Assembly (NCBI RefSeq): GCF_020379485.1
Contig: NC_063436.1
Coordinates: 18,059,389-18,123,388 of the forward strand
DNA from: Brassica napus
Taxonomy: Eukaryota; Streptophyta; Magnoliopsida; Brassicales; Brassicaceae
DNA length: 64,000 nt
Reading direction: 5' to 3'
Part shown: positions 1 through 11,929 of the stretch, one piece after another
How positions within the stretch are numbered: position 1 is the stretch's first letter
Layout of the letters: each line of letters begins with the position of its first letter
Notes under the pieces: generated by a model
The model's input: only the letters and a program-made list of their open reading frames with translations
Databases searched by the model: none
Told to the model about the DNA's origin: nothing
Position numbers and translations under genes: made by a program

Positions 1-63
1 GGCATTATACCAAAAGAGACTGTGCTATGATTGAATATTTAACATTTTCTGGCGAATTTACAG

Positions 64-1800
64 AGCATGAGGAAGCCAAAACTTTTCTGGATATCAGCTG
101 CATCACCTTTGGCATCAGTTGTTATCTCAACTCTTCTTGTATTCCTCATCAGGAACAAGACTCATGCCATCTCTTTTGTAAGAACATTATTAACTAGACT
201 TGACTTATGTTACTTTGAAAACTGAATTGAGAAAATTCTAACAGTTCAATTTTTTAATGCAGATTGGACATCTACCAAAGGGTTTGAATCCACCTTCATC
301 AAACATGTTGTACTTCAGTGGTACTCATCTTGCTCTTGCCATCAAGACCGGTATCATCACAGGGGTTCTCTCTCTTACAGTAAGCTTTACAAAATCTTTA
401 TATCCTTTTGTAAATTGTAGAGTTAAGTGCTAAAGTGCTTAACACTTTGACTTGATTGACTTTTCAGGAAGGGATTGCTGTTGGGAGAACCTTTGCATCT
501 CTAAAGAACTATCAAGTTAATGGGAACAAAGAAATGATGGCTATAGGTTTTATGAACATGGTTGGCTCTTGCACCTCTTGCTATGTTACAACAGGTTAGA
601 AACCAATCTCATTCACCTTGTGGCCCAAGGAACAATGTTTTTGACGACTTACATTTTATTGTTTTCTTCAGGTTCTTTCTCTAGATCTGCTGTAAACTAC
701 AATGCTGGAGCAAAAACAGCTGCTTCCAACATTGTGTTGGCCTCGACAGTTCTTGTGACCCTCTTGTTTCTGATGCCACTCTTCTACTACACTCCTAACT
801 TGATCCTAGCCGCCATCATCTTAACCGCAGTGATAGGCCTCATTGACTACCAAGCTGCTTACAAGCTCTACAAAGTTGACAAATTCGATTTCTTCACTTG
901 CATGTGTGCCTTCTTTGGTGTTCTCTTAGTCTCTGTGCCTCTTGGCCTAGCAATAGCAGTGAGTATACATATATTATTTATGGTTATGGTTTTTACTAAT
1001 CCTCAGATTGTTTGTTATCTAAGTTTGATACATTCTTGTCACAGGTGGTTGTTTCAGTGATCAAGATCTTGTTGCATGTAACCAGGCCAAACACTTTAGA
1101 GTTTGGAAATATCCAAGGGACTCAGATATACCAGAGTCTTAAAAGATACAGAGAAGCCTCAAGAATCCATGGTTTCTTGATTCTTGCTGTTGAATCTCCA
1201 ATATACTTTGTCAATAGCACTTACCTGCAAGAAAGGTTAGTCAAAACAACTTTCTTCATTACTAAATAACTTGATTCTTGATATGTTTTGTGTGTGTTCT
1301 TATAGAAATGATTTTATGTAGGATCTTGAGATGGACAAGGGAAGAGGAAACTCGGATAAAGGAAAACAATGGTACTACCTTAAAATGCATAGTTCTTGAC
1401 ATGACAGGTAACTTCTCTTCTCATATGAGGTATGCTCATAGCTTTTGACTTATCTTCTTTACTTATGCCTTCTCTTTTTTGAACTGTTTCAGCTGTATCT
1501 TCCATAGATACAAGTGGGATTGAGGCGGTGTTTGAACTTAGGAGGAGGCTGGAGAAGCAATCACTTCAGGTTAAACCTCTATCTCTAAACAAAGATCTTA
1601 CCTATGTTAAGTAGTAAAACACAAGCTAACTTTTCACTTTTTCAAAACAGCTTGTGCTGGTGAACCCTGTGGGGAGTGTGATGGAAAAGCTACAGAAGTC
1701 CAAGATCATTGAGTCATTGGGTTTGAGTGGACTTTATCTAACAGTTGGTGAAGCTGTTGCTGATCTCTCATCTACATGGAAAGCTCATGGCCAGCCATGA
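64..1800 (+). CDS. SULTR3;4: Sulfate transporter family protein, SULTR3;4-like (3' part)
   Basis: This is the C-terminal half of a plant SLC26/SulP proton-coupled anion transporter; the 5' exons lie left of the window. Exons read from GT-AG borders are about 64-177, 263-379, 468-594, 672-958, 1045-1235, 1322-1407, 1493-1569 and 1651-1800. Early exons encode hydrophobic membrane segments ([28 protein letters not shown]). The last exons form the cytoplasmic STAS domain, with the phosphorylation-loop-like stretch [13 protein letters not shown] followed by [14 protein letters not shown]. The product should sit in a membrane; SULTR3;4 homologues (SPDT) are linked to phosphorus/sulfate distribution in nodes and plastids, which is family knowledge. 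It lies tail-to-tail with MFP1, 300 bp apart, the same neighbour order as At3g15990/At3g16000, and this supports the specific name. All visible exons are open. An AATAATAATAATAAA tract near 1926 is a plausible polyadenylation region. Confidence 0.9.
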
Positions 1801-2099
1801 ATTTGAGAGACTTTGAACTTCTACTAGAGAAGGATGGTTGTTTCTGAAGACTAAAGCAGCCTCTTGAGAAACAATTTTTGGTGCTTGCCCTTAACTCCTC
1901 GAGGGTGTTTTGGTTTCAATTGTATAATAATAATAATAAATGTAATTTCAATCTTTAACATATAGTTTATGAGATCATAATTTTAGACATGAATAGCCTG
2001 ATACAATCTTCTCACTCTATATGAAATGGTCAAAATTTACACAGATTAGAGTTATATGATAATAAGCAAGTTCTGCTCATTATACAACCTTTGTCTCTT

Positions 2100-4594
2100 T
2101 CAAGAACTAGTGCTGCTCTTTCTCCTCCTGACAACTTTCTTCACAGCAACCTTATCATCGCTCTTCTCTTCATCATCTGAACTATTCACAGCCTTTATAG
2201 AATCCTGTTGCTGGCTCCTCATGCGCAGTATCTCTCCCTTTGCAGACCCCAAGTCTTCCTCCAGCTTCTTCGCTTTCTTCTCCAGCACTTCCCTCTCTTT
2301 TCCTAGACTCATCACGACGATATGCGCGTCTTCCACGTTCTCCTTCGCTTCCTTTGACGCTTTCTTCGCCTCTTCTAGCGATCTTTGAAGCACTTCTCTC
2401 TCGTCCTCCAAGCTCGAGACATGAGTGTTCACCTTCTCGAGCTCTCGTGAAAGCGTCGCTGTGTTCTTGTTCATCTCGTCTAAAGACTTAACTGCTTCTT
2501 CCAGGTCTGTCTCAAGGGCCTTCATGGCCTCCGTGTCCATTAACATCTGCTTCTCCATCACCTTCACCTCTTTCTCCAACGCCGAAACAGTCTCTTTCTC
2601 CTCTTTCAATTCTTTGTTAGTGGCTTCACCTTTCTTGTAAACCTCCACTAGCTCCTTTTGCAGGCTCTGGTTCTTGGCAGAAGCTTCTTCGACCTCACGC
2701 CTCAGTTCCTCAATCTCGTCTCTAGCTTTCTTCACATGATCCTTCTCCACTGCAAGCTCACTAGCCAAAACCTCACCGTTTCGTCTCTCATCAGCGAGAT
2801 TCTCTTCATACCTTTTCTTGGCTTTATCAAACTCTTCGCTAACTTTTGAAACCTCTGATTCAAACTTCGAGCACAAACCTCTCGACTCATCAAGCATCTT
2901 CTCCAGGTCAGAGACACGTTCTCTCGACGCCTGGAGTGTTATCTTCGTTCCTTCGAGCTCATGTCTCAAGTTTTGTACACTAGCGAGTTCTATCTCCAGC
3001 ATCCTCTTTGCGTCTTCGTACTTCTCAGTAAGGTCAGCGACTTTGTCTCTACTCTCGTTAACATCCTTCACCGCATGATCCAGCTTTTCATTAATCTTCT
3101 GAATCTCCTCCTCTCTACTTCTTATGACGTCAGCATCAGCAGCTGCTCGCGTCTCAGAAGTTAGTTTCAAGTCATTGTAGTCTTTTGTAGCATCGTCAAG
3201 CTTCTTGATGTAACCTTCTTTCTCAGCGACTAAAGTGGTGATTCTGGTGTTTAGTTCCTCAATGGCAGAGTTCTTGGAGTCTATTTCAGACTGAGTTCTT
3301 GTGACTTCCTCCTTAAGCTGTTTGATTTGTAACTTTGCTTCAGCGAGATCACTGCTGGTTTGAGTGTAAGCAGAGTTGAGTTTCTTCAGTTCTTCTTCTT
3401 TCTCAGCTAGTGATGTGCTAATAGTTTGAACTTCTTCTTTTTTATCTTTCAGCTCCAAACTAAGCAAGTTGATCCGATCTTCTAACCCCTCAATCAAATC
3501 AAGCTTTTCTTTGAGCTCAGTCTCAAGTGCCCTTTTGTCTTCACCAGCCTTTGATAGATTGCTTTGCAGGTTTCCAACCTGAGCTCTAAGCTCCTCAGAT
3601 ATCTTCTTCTCGCTGCTTAACTCCTTGCCTAACCCCGCTGCCACTTCCTTTGCAGAATTCAACTGGTTGATCAATGAGAATCGTTCCTCTTCTGCCTTTT
3701 TCCGTTCCTTGTTCCACTCTTCCTCCTCACGCTTGATTCTTGCTTCAAAGTCTTTCTCCATCAAAACCAATGCTCTTTCTCTGTCTTTCAGCTGGTTCTT
3801 TAGCTGTATGTAAGTAAGCAAGGAAGGATCAAATCCAGCAGCGAGAAGAAGCATTCTGCCACACAAAGTTGCTAAGCAAAAAAGGTTTAACAAGTTGTAG
3901 AAGAGAAAGCTTACAGAATCGATGGTTTCTTGAGCAGCTTTGGTGTCTTTACGAGCAAGTGCATAGAGAGCACCAAGAACACCAGAACTAAAAATGCCAA
4001 GACCGTTTAGGAGAGAGAGAAAAGTGTTTGGTGATGATGTTGTTCCTTCACTAACTGCAACCTAAATCCACCACATAAAAAAGCAAATATACAAAGTCTC
4101 TCAATCACTTCTAAAACACTATTGAAACTCAAATGGTGGATGCAAAGAGAGTTTATATAACAACCTCAGATTCTTGATTAAGCTTTGATGTCTTAATCTC
4201 ATTGTCGTCTCCTGTAATAATAAAAGAGAAAGTGATCACAACAATGGTGTTCCAAACAAAAAATGATCACAACAATGAAAGATAACATTTTTATCGATTC
4301 AGAAGAGTAACAAGAAGAAAGGAACTCACTTTCATCGGCCAAAGCAGGGGACTGAAGCTTGAGGAAGGGAAGAACGGAGATACCAACGAGAACAAAAGCT
4401 CTTCTTTTGACGTCGTTGTTTGCGTCTTGGCGGCGTAGAGAAGCCGATGGAGGTCGGCGACGCTTTGACTTGGCGGCATTGTTAGAGCAGAGAAGCAGGA
4501 ACTGAGAAGGAGGAGATGGAGAAGGGAGGAAGCGAGAAGAGTGGAGAGGAGGAGAAGGGGAGGAGCAAGTGCCTCCTATGAGGAAACCACCCAT
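2100..4594 (-). CDS. MFP1: MAR-binding filament-like protein 1 (MFP1)
   Basis: Four exons on the minus strand: 4594-4330, 4211-4165, 4061-3915 and 3803-2100. The first exon begins MGGFLIGG and has a Ser/Pro/Arg-rich plastid transit-like leader, then KRRAFVLVGISVLPFL, a hydrophobic stretch, and SPALADES, resembling a thylakoid cleavage site. Exon 3 holds a second hydrophobic segment (NGLGIFSSGVLGALYALA). Exon 4 is one long coiled coil of about 567 residues, rich in K/E/L heptads, ending in a basic tail VKKVVRRRKSSTSS. This is the architecture of MFP1, a thylakoid-membrane and plastid-nucleoid DNA-binding filament-like protein, also implicated in starch granule initiation. An in-frame ATG lies 90 bases upstream at 4684; I chose 4594 because family members start at this Met. 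No frame damage was seen. Confidence 0.93.
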
Positions 4595-4804
4595 CTTCTT
4601 CTCCGGGGAAGGAAGAAGAAGTAAAAGTTTATTTGGAGATTGGGAATGTGTGGCAAATGGCAAATCCACTGAGAACCCAAACAAACAAAAAAAAAAGAAA
4701 AAAGAAAACGGAGCTTCCTTTTTGTGTTGTACTGATCAGTTTAAAAATTCAATCGGTGGTTTTTGGTTTGGTTTGGTTCAGCAAGCAGAAACCAAACAAT
4801 TTGA

Positions 4805-5046
4805 TACTCCCTCCCTTTTGAATAATCAAGATTTAGAAAAAAAATAATCTTTTCACATTTTTAACGTACTTTTATATTACATAATAATGATAAATTGTAA
4901 CTTCTGAAAATAATAATTATGTTTATTAAATTTTGATAATAATGAAAAATAATCAGAGAAAATAATATATTTATAATTAAAATTTAAAATGTTTTTTACT
5001 ATTTGTGAAGACTATAAAACATACATTTTTGAAAATGGAAGGAATA
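4805..5046. mobile_element. Stowaway/mariner-like MITE
   Basis: About 240 bp of AT-rich DNA between TA dinucleotides. The left end reads CTCCCTCCCTTTTGAATAA. The right end, reversed, reads TATTCCTTCCATTTTCAAAA, an imperfect terminal inverted repeat. It has no coding capacity. It lies between the heads of MFP1 and the PPR gene and may sit in their shared promoter space. Confidence 0.6.
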
Positions 5047-5050
5047 TGTA

Positions 5051-5260
5051 ACAACTAAATAAACCGAAATAAATCGATTACATAACAAATTTTGTTTTTT
5101 TACTAAGTTAACCGAATAAAACGGTATATAAACCGATTTAGGTTCAATTCAGAATAGATAACAACACCCAGAACCGAAATTGTTTGGTTCAATTCGGTGA
5201 CATCTAAAGAAACCAAAAAAATCCGAACCGTATAAAACCCGTGAGGCTCACGTGCGTCTT
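5051..5260. repeat. AACCGAA/GGTTCAATTCGGT-rich element in PPR promoter
   Basis: A short stretch repeatedly contains AACCGAA/ACCGAT motifs and their complements (GGTTCAATTCGGT), typical of a Brassicaceae interspersed element. A related stretch occurs at 9860-9950 in front of the PPR fragment, so it was there before that duplication. Confidence 0.45.
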
Positions 5261-5410
5261 CTTCAGCTGTCTGATCCTTAACCTCTCTTAATCATTTTTC
5301 CGCCGTTCTCTTGCTAAAACCACCTCCGACGACGACGGCGACTCCAAACACACCGATCCTTAACTGCCGGAATAGTATAACTCTTCGAAGCTCCTAACCC
5401 GTTTATAAAA

Positions 5411-7431
5411 ATGGCCTACATAACGTCTCGATCAATTCTCGTGAAGCGAAGCGTCTCAACGCTACCTCACCTCTCTCAGAGATTTAAACAAACAGGTTAT
5501 CTGCACATCATATCCTCCTAAAGTTTAGATTTTTTAGTAGAAAAGGTTTCACCTTTATGGTTTTTTTGACTCTCAAAACAATTCGTTTCGCAGAAAGCGA
5601 GATTGTTCAGATGTTCAGTCTTCCAAACCCAGAGTACTCAGAGAACCCACAAGAGAAGTGGAAACTCTCTAGAAAAGACCCTTCAGTGCGGATGCTAGAC
5701 GAGAGATTCATCAGAATCCTCAAAATCTTCAAATGGGGACCTGACGCCGAGAAAGCTCTAGAGGTCCTCAAGCTCAAAGTAGACCACCGTCTGGTCCGTT
5801 CAGTCCTCGAGATAGACGTCGAGATCAACGTCAAGACCCAGTTCTTCAAATGGGCTGGTAAAAGAAGAAACTTTCAGCACGATTCCTCCACTTACATGGC
5901 ATTGATACGCTGCCTTGAAGAAGCTAGGCTTTACGGTGAGATGTACAGAACGATACAAGAAGTGGTTCGTAATACTTATGTTAGCGTCAGTCCAGGGATG
6001 CTCTCTGAGGTTGTGAAGGCGTTGGGGAGAGCTAAGATGGTTAGCAAGGCTTTGTCTGTGTTTTATCAGGCGAAAGGACGCAAGTGCAAACCTAATTCGA
6101 GCACTTACAACTCTGTGATTATGATGCTGATGCAAGAAGGACAGCACGAGAGAGTTCATGAGGTTTATAGTGAGATGTGTAATGAAGGGGATTGTTTTCC
6201 GGATACGGTTACGTACTCCGCGGTTATATCTTCTTATGATAAGTTAAGTCGTTATGATTCTGCTATAAGGTTGTTTGATGAGATGAGGGAAAATAATTTG
6301 GAGCCAACGGAGAAGATATACACTACTTTGCTGGGAGTTTACTTTAAGGTGGGTGAAGTTGAGAAAGCTTTGGATCTTTTCGAGGAGATGAGACGAGAAG
6401 GTTGCTTGCCTAGTGTTTATACTTACACGGAGCTTGTAAAAGGGCTTGGTAAAGCAGGGAGAGTGGAAGAAGCATATGGTTTGTATAAGAACATGGTTAG
6501 AGATGGTTTGAGTCCTGATGTTGTGTTTTTAAACAATCTGATGAACGTTTTAGGCAAAGTGGGTAGAGTGGAGGAGTTGTTGAGTGTCTTTAATGAGATG
6601 GGGAGGTGGAGATGTACTCCCACTGTTGTTTCGTACAACACTGTGATTAAAGCTCTGTTTGAGTCGAAAGCACCGGTCGCAGAAGTGAGTACTTGGTTTA
6701 ATAAGATGAAGGGGGAAGGTGTTTCACCTAGCGAGTTCACTTACTCCATCCTTATAGATGGTTATTGTAAAACCAATAGAGTGGAGAAAGCTCTTTTGCT
6801 GCTTGAGGAGATGGATGAGATAGGCTTTCCGCCTTGTCCTGCAGCGTATTGCAGCCTTATAAACGCTCTTGGGAAGGCGAAAAGATACGAAGCTGCCAAC
6901 GAGCTGTTTAAGGAGCTGAAAGAGAATTTTGGGAATGTGAGTTCTAGAGTGTACGCTGTGATGATCAAACATTTTGGGAAATGCGGGAAGCTCAGTGAAG
7001 CTGTAGACTTATTCAATGAGATGAAGAACCAAGGAAGAGGTCCTGATGTTTACGCTTACAACGCGCTTATGTCGGGAATGGTGAAGGCTGGTATGATAAG
7101 TGAGGCTCATTCGTTGCTTAGAAAGATGGAAGAGAACGGTTGCATTGCGGATGTGAATTCGCATAACATTATGCTCAATGGATTTGCTAGAACAGGTGCG
7201 CCGAAACGAGCTATAGAAATGTTTGAAGCTATGAAGCGTTCTGGTGTTGTGAAGCCTGATGGTGTCACTTATAATACTCTTCTTGGATGTTTTGCACATG
7301 CTGGAATGTTTGATGAGGCTGCAAGCATGATGAGAGAGATGAAAGATAAAGGTTTTGTGTATGATGCAATCACTTACTCATCAATACTTGACGCTGTGGG
7401 CAATGTGGATCATGTAAAAGATGTTCTATGA
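5411..7431 (+). CDS. Pentatricopeptide repeat protein (At3g16010-like)
   Basis: Two exons, 5411-5495 and 5594-7431, encode about 640 residues. The start at 5411 ([14 protein letters not shown], a basic, Ser-rich mitochondrial-type presequence) is preferred over the in-frame ATG at 5557, because the AACAG/GTTATC donor and TTTCGCAG acceptor join KQT to ESEIVQMF in frame. From about residue 120 to the end there are tandem 35-residue P-class PPR motifs, for example [38 protein letters not shown] and [19 protein letters not shown]. No E or DYW editing domain follows, so it is a P-class PPR, expected to bind organellar RNA for processing or stability. Position next to MFP1 matches At3g16010. The last residues (NVDHVKDVL) are shorter than I recall for the Arabidopsis protein. 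Confidence 0.92.
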
Positions 7432-7959
7432 TCCGGGATATTTGCAAAGAGTGGGAACACTTTAAACAAAAAAAGAAAGAAAGAGATAACCATCTATCTT
7501 GCTCAAGCAGCATCAGAAGGGATGGAAGTGGACTTTGATCATCTATCTATGAGGGCCTAGAGGTAACCTTATTAGCCTAAACAATTCAGCTAAACTGGAG
7601 TATACCACTGCGATAGTTTGTTGTTATACGTAACTGAAGAGTACACTAGGCTCGTGCCTTGGAAGTTGGAACCCTTATTTGTTGGTGAGACCTTTGCATG
7701 AGATCTACCATGTAAAGTATAGTTCATGGAGGGTTTTTGATATCACTCCAGACTGTTATGTAAGGTCTGATTACTGTGGTATGCTACAGTTCAGGATTCA
7801 CGAGAAACGTTTGCTAATTTCTTACTCTGTTTTAATTTTATCGACAAAGCTATTTGCTCTCCGTCTCCCTCTACTGTTTAGGTCTTAACACACCGTGACT
7901 CTATCTAGTTTTAGAAAAGAGCAGCTTGCTGTGTCTGAAACTCTGAATGAAGTCTTGTG
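7432..7959. other. PPR 3' flank, no gene recognised
   Basis: Holds the PPR 3' UTR and about 400 bp of unique-looking sequence. Short open frames here show no family resemblance that I recognise. Confidence 0.5.
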
Positions 7960-8160
7960 AAATTGAAGGTGCTTGAAAACCAGATTCAAAAACATAGACA
8001 AATAGAGAAAGGTTAAGTGTGTTTATTAACACGCTTTTCTTATTTGTTGGACGATACATAAAAAGGTAAAGAGGGGATACAAACATTAGGATAACAATGC
8101 ATACAAAAAAGTAGATCGGACTCATTTACTCATAAAACACTTGGAACATACAAAAATAAA
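7960..8160 (-). pseudogene. Ghost of an ML gene: 3' UTR only
   Basis: This stretch (AAGGTGCTTGAAAACCAGATT ... CATGCATACAAAAAAGTAGATC ... ACTTGGAACATA) repeats the block immediately downstream of ML1 (8418-8600), ML2 (10478-10670) and ML5 (26660-26845). Here no ML exon follows it. It is best read as the residue of a deleted ML copy, or a 3'-end-only duplication. Confidence 0.6.
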
Positions 8161-8612
8161 AACTGATTGAAACTCATCTATTCTTCATATGCTATTCTTT
8201 CAATATCTTATGTTAGGCTTTGGTTATACCTTGAGAGCCACTTAATAAGTCAGCATAGATTCCAACATGGAAAACACGCCAGATTTTACTAGCATTTTAT
8301 AATAAAAAGAATATGTTCCTCCAATATGGAAGGTATGGAAAATACACCAAATCTACTTATATTTAATATTCCAGCTTTAGGTTACGAAATGGAAAATACA
8401 ACAACAATTCTTTTGAAATTTAAGGTGCTTGAAAACCAGATTAAATATACATAGACAAATCGAAATACGTTAAATGTGTTTATAAACACGCTTTTTTTAT
8501 TTATTGGACGACACAAACATAAAGGTAAAAAGGATAGAAACATTAGGATTACCATGCATACAAGAGTAAATCAGACTCATAAAGGACATGGAACATAGTT
8601 TCAATCGGTAGC

Positions 8613-9441
8613 TTATGTAGACCTACGACCGGTAACCACACAATTGAATACGACGCACATAATTTTCTCTTGCTCCACCTTGATGCTTAGTGTAACGATA
8701 TTTAACAGCTGAAGTATTTCAATTGAAAGAAAAGAGCGATCTCGTTAGGTCGTTATAAAAACGAACAAAAAGGAGTCTGAAATGAAGCGACTATTGAATA
8801 TGTTTCAGCCTAGTTGTTAATGTATAGAAAAACTTACTCCATTTAGTTCTTTCGGAATGAATGCGTTAGGTACAGTAAATGCAAAGCGGCCAAATAGCCT
8901 AACAGGGCACTCGGTGATATCACAGATGGGGAAGGTTTTAATAGATACATATGGATTGACCAGAAAAGGTGCCGAAACGTTGACAACTACAGTGGCTCCA
9001 TCAGGGATTTGTATGCCTGTTCATACCAATTGTATTTTTTATATCTGGACGAGTTAAATTGACAAGAAAATCAGAAATGTAATTATTTACCTGCATAACC
9101 GGCTATGGTAATATTTGAATTACCGCTACGGTCAACCGCGTGTGGGGAGATGTCCACAGTTCGGACACTAACGGGATAGGGATGAGTTACTAACAAAAAG
9201 AAAAAGAAAAAATGATACCAGCATCTTACTACGACTATTTTCTTCTTTTAACTTTCACGAATCAAAGTAACTTTATTTGCTTTTCTTATCAAAAGAAAAA
9301 AAAATACAAAAATTTAACATTAATTAACCGCTACTTACTATTGCAAGGTCTGAATACACGGGAGCTGCCCAAAGCAGCAGGTACGAAAAAGAGTGATACA
9401 AGGAGAAGAAGAAGTAAAGGCTGGCCGTGAGATATCGCCAT
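8613..9441 (-). CDS. ML1: MD-2-related lipid-recognition (ML) domain protein
   Basis: Four exons: 9441-9339, 9189-9091, 9016-8838 and 8708-8613, giving 158 residues with all splice sites GT-AG and no stop. The protein starts MAISHGQPLLLLLLVSLFFV, a clear signal peptide ending near PAALGSS. The mature part has the ML-fold hallmarks: an early Cys (FRPCN), YPVSVRTVDISPHAVDRSGN, NITIAGYA, IPDGATVVVNV, CDITECPV (paired Cys) and a C-terminal MCVVFNCVV strand. ML proteins are small secreted or vacuolar beta-sandwich lipid binders (MD-2, NPC2 and plant ROSY1 relatives). The ligand is unknown here. It is the first open copy of a tandem family and shares its 3' UTR block and upstream block with the other copies. 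Confidence 0.85.
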
Positions 9442-9459
9442 GTATATTGATTAGATCAG

Positions 9460-9770
9460 TAGATAGACTTTATATTTTTGTGTGTGCGTTTATGCTACAT
9501 TCCTGCCTTCTCTTTTATAGTCTATAGATTATCAGACTTTGCTACTCAAAGTAATATCCCTATATTACAATAATCTCATACGTTATACGCGAGGACTTTA
9601 AAATATGGTTGTTACAAAAATAGTATATACATTTGACCAAAATATAGTATATATAATTCCTTTGATGTTTCCATGTTCTTACACATGCATGCAATAATTT
9701 GTAGATTATACATTTTGCTTCAAATTAATGAGCCTATATTATATCTTTAGTATCTACCATGAAATAGATG
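9460..9770 (-). promoter_or_regulatory. Conserved ML upstream block (ML1 promoter)
   Basis: Upstream of the ML1 ATG lies a block found before every ML copy: GCTACTCAAA..ATATCCCTATATTAC, ACGTTATACGCGAGGA, TTAAAATATGGTTGTTA and ACATGCATGCAATAATT. The CATGCATG palindrome is an RY motif (B3-factor site, seed-associated in known genes). A regulatory role is inferred only from conservation among paralogues. Confidence 0.5.
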
Positions 9771-9854
9771 ACATGTAATCACTCAAAAAAAAAAAAGATG
9801 TATTTGCAGAGTAAAGGAAAGAACACTAAGAAAAAAAGAAAGACATTAAGATAA

Positions 9855-10440
9855 CTATCTAGTTCGGTTTAATTCGGTGGTATTATTTCAAAACCAAGAT
9901 TTTGAGAACCGGAAAACCGACTCGAAAACCATATAGACTAAACCACGTGATGCACACGTACGTTTTCTTCAGCTGTCTGACCATAAGCTCTCTTCAGCTG
10001 TAGACTTGTTCAACGAGATGAAGAACCAAGGAAGTGGTCCTAATGTCTATGCTTACAACGCGCTTATGTCAGGAATGGTGAAGGCTGGTATTATAAACGA
10101 GGCTAAAACGTTGCTTAGAAAGATGGAAGAAAACGGTTGCAGTCCGGATGTAAATTCGCATAACATCATACTCAATGGATTTGCTAGAACAGGTGCGCTG
10201 AGACGAGCTATAGAAATGTTTGAAGCTATGAAGCGTTCTGGTGTTATTAAGCGTTATGGTGTTATTAAGCCTGATGGTGTAACTTATAATACTCTTTTTG
10301 GATGTTTTGCGCATGCTGGAATGTTTGAGGAGGCTGCAAGAATGATGGGAGAGATGGAAGATAAAGGCTTTTGTGTATGATGCAATCACTTATAAATCAA
10401 TACTTGAAGCTGTAGGCAATGTGGATCATTTTTTTCACAA
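9855..10440 (+). pseudogene. Partial PPR duplicate: promoter piece fused to 3' end
   Basis: Bases 9860-10000 resemble the PPR promoter around 5180-5290 (AATTCGGTG...CTTCTTCAGCTGTCTGA). The sequence then jumps directly to the last part of the PPR coding region, with 10003 (CAGCTGTAGAC) matching about 6990 of the parent. About 1.7 kb of promoter-proximal and coding sequence is missing at a junction with CAGCTGT microhomology. From 10006 it reads [20 protein letters not shown] and carries three PPR motifs. A small internal duplication produces [13 protein letters not shown], and a frameshift after EDKGF breaks the end (the DAITYKSILEAVGNVDH frame continues). It is not a working gene, though a short PPR peptide could be made. 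Confidence 0.85.
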
Positions 10441-10477
10441 ATTGCGCGCATAGACTACTTAATCAGTCTATTTTAAA

Positions 10478-10672
10478 ATTTAAGGTGCTTGAAAACCAGA
10501 TTAGAAACATAGACAAATAGAAATAGGTTAAGTGTGTTTATTAACACATTTATTTATTTTTTGGACTACACATAAAAGGTAAAGAGGTTACATCATGTCA
10601 TCATTAGAAATACCATGCATACAAGATTAGATCAGAATCAGACTCATAAACGATTTGGAACATATAGTTTCA
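10478..10672 (-). repeat. ML2 3' UTR block
   Basis: A copy of the conserved ML downstream sequence (AAGGTGCTTGAAAACCAGATT to ATTTGGAACATATAGTTTCACTCGG). It marks the end of the second ML unit and abuts the PPR fragment. Confidence 0.7.
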
Positions 10673-10685
10673 CTCGGAAACTTCC

Positions 10686-11556
10686 CTAAGCAGGGACCGT
10701 TTCAGCTGTTACGAAACAATCGAAGTGGATGCACATCATCGGGTCTTCCTGATTCTCCACCGTTATCTTTAGTGTGGCCGAATAAGTATAGTATCTCTTC
10801 TAAAAGTATTTTGTAAGGAAAAAAAAATGGCGGTCTTGTTAGGTCACTAAAAAACCCAACAAAATGGAGATCTGAAATGCAGCGATTATAAAATTAGTCT
10901 CAGACTAGTTGTTAATGTAAAGAAAAACTTACTATTCTGGTTAGTTCTTCCTCCGTGAATACGTTAGGTAAAGTAAACACAAGGGGGCCAGGTGCAACTG
11001 GGCACGCCACTAGATCACATAAGGGGTAGTTTCTATCGTCTGAGATATATCCCCAAATGCTGAATGTTACAGTTGCTCCATCAGAGATGTTTGTGTCTGT
11101 TCACACCAAGAAAAAAAAATACTGGAAGAGTTAACTTGAAAATCATCAAGAAAGAAAAAATATAATTATGAAAACCAGAAATTGAATTATTTACATGTCT
11201 GAGCGGATAGCGTAATGTTTGCATTAGTGCTAGTCTTAATCCAGTCATCGTCTGGGGAGAAAAGTACACCGCTTGCAGCAATGGGATAGCTATGACGGGC
11301 TAGAAAAGGAACAAAAAAGATACCAACATCTTACTACAATTACAAAAAAAAACGCTCTACAATTTTTTTTTTCTGAAGTTCACGAAACAAGATAACTTTA
11401 TTTACCTTCTTCTATCAAAAATTACAAAATAAATTATAACATCAACCGCTACTTACGATCGCATTTCGAGAATCTGGTTGCGTTCAAAGCAGCAGGTAAG
11501 AAAAAGAGTGATACAAGGAGAGGAAGAAGCAAAGGCCGGACGTGGGATATCGCCAT
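10686..11556 (-). CDS. ML2: MD-2-related lipid-recognition domain protein
   Basis: Four exons: 11556-11457, 11299-11195, 11096-10933 and 10799-10686, giving 160 residues without a stop. Signal peptide MAISHVRPLLLPLLVSLFFLP, likely cut after AALNA. The mature ML domain shows FSKCDPRHSYPIAASG, NANITLSAQ, ISDGATVTFSIWGY, the Cys pair YPLCDLVACPVAPGPLVF and the last-strand EDPMMCIHFDCFV. Intron positions match ML1 exactly, but exon 3 is 15 nt shorter (164 against 179). It should be secreted like the other copies; its ligand is unknown. It shares flanking blocks with ML1 but is quite diverged in protein sequence, so the duplication is not recent. Confidence 0.84.
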
Positions 11557-11569
11557 GTATATTAACTCT

Positions 11570-11850
11570 CTCTCGATCCACAGTAGACAGACTTTATATT
11601 TTTGTGTTTTCAGTAAGTATTATGTCTAAATTATGCATGACTGCCTTCATATATAGTCAGCAGATTATCAGATTTTGCTACTCAAAATTATCCCATATAT
11701 ATTACAATAATCTTCCACGTTATACGCGAGAACCTTAAAACGTGGTTGTTCAAAAATAATACTATATATTTCCTTTTCTGTTTGGTTTGACAAAAGATGT
11801 TTGTAATAGTACTGTACCATGTGTTTTTTATATATATCAAAACATTTGGC
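11570..11850 (-). promoter_or_regulatory. Conserved ML upstream block (ML2 promoter)
   Basis: Matches the ML1 block: GATTTTGCTACTCAAAATTATCCC, CACGTTATACGCGAGAACCTTAAAACGTGGTTGTT and TTTCCTTTTCTGTTTGG. The RY (CATGCATG) palindrome is not retained here, a difference from ML1. Confidence 0.45.
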
Positions 11851-11929
11851 ATCTTTTTCGAGTTTCAATTTTAGATCATGCAGAAGTATTTTAAAATATG
11901 ATAGGAAGCTCCATTCCCTTTGTGTCACA

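Noticed and set aside
2240..3164. Several open frames on the plus strand inside MFP1
   Set aside because: They are antisense shadows of the coiled-coil exon and have Ser/Phe-rich composition from reversed Lys/Glu codons.
5607..7299. Minus-strand open frames opposite the PPR gene
   Set aside because: Shadows of the PPR coding frame without domains or start context.
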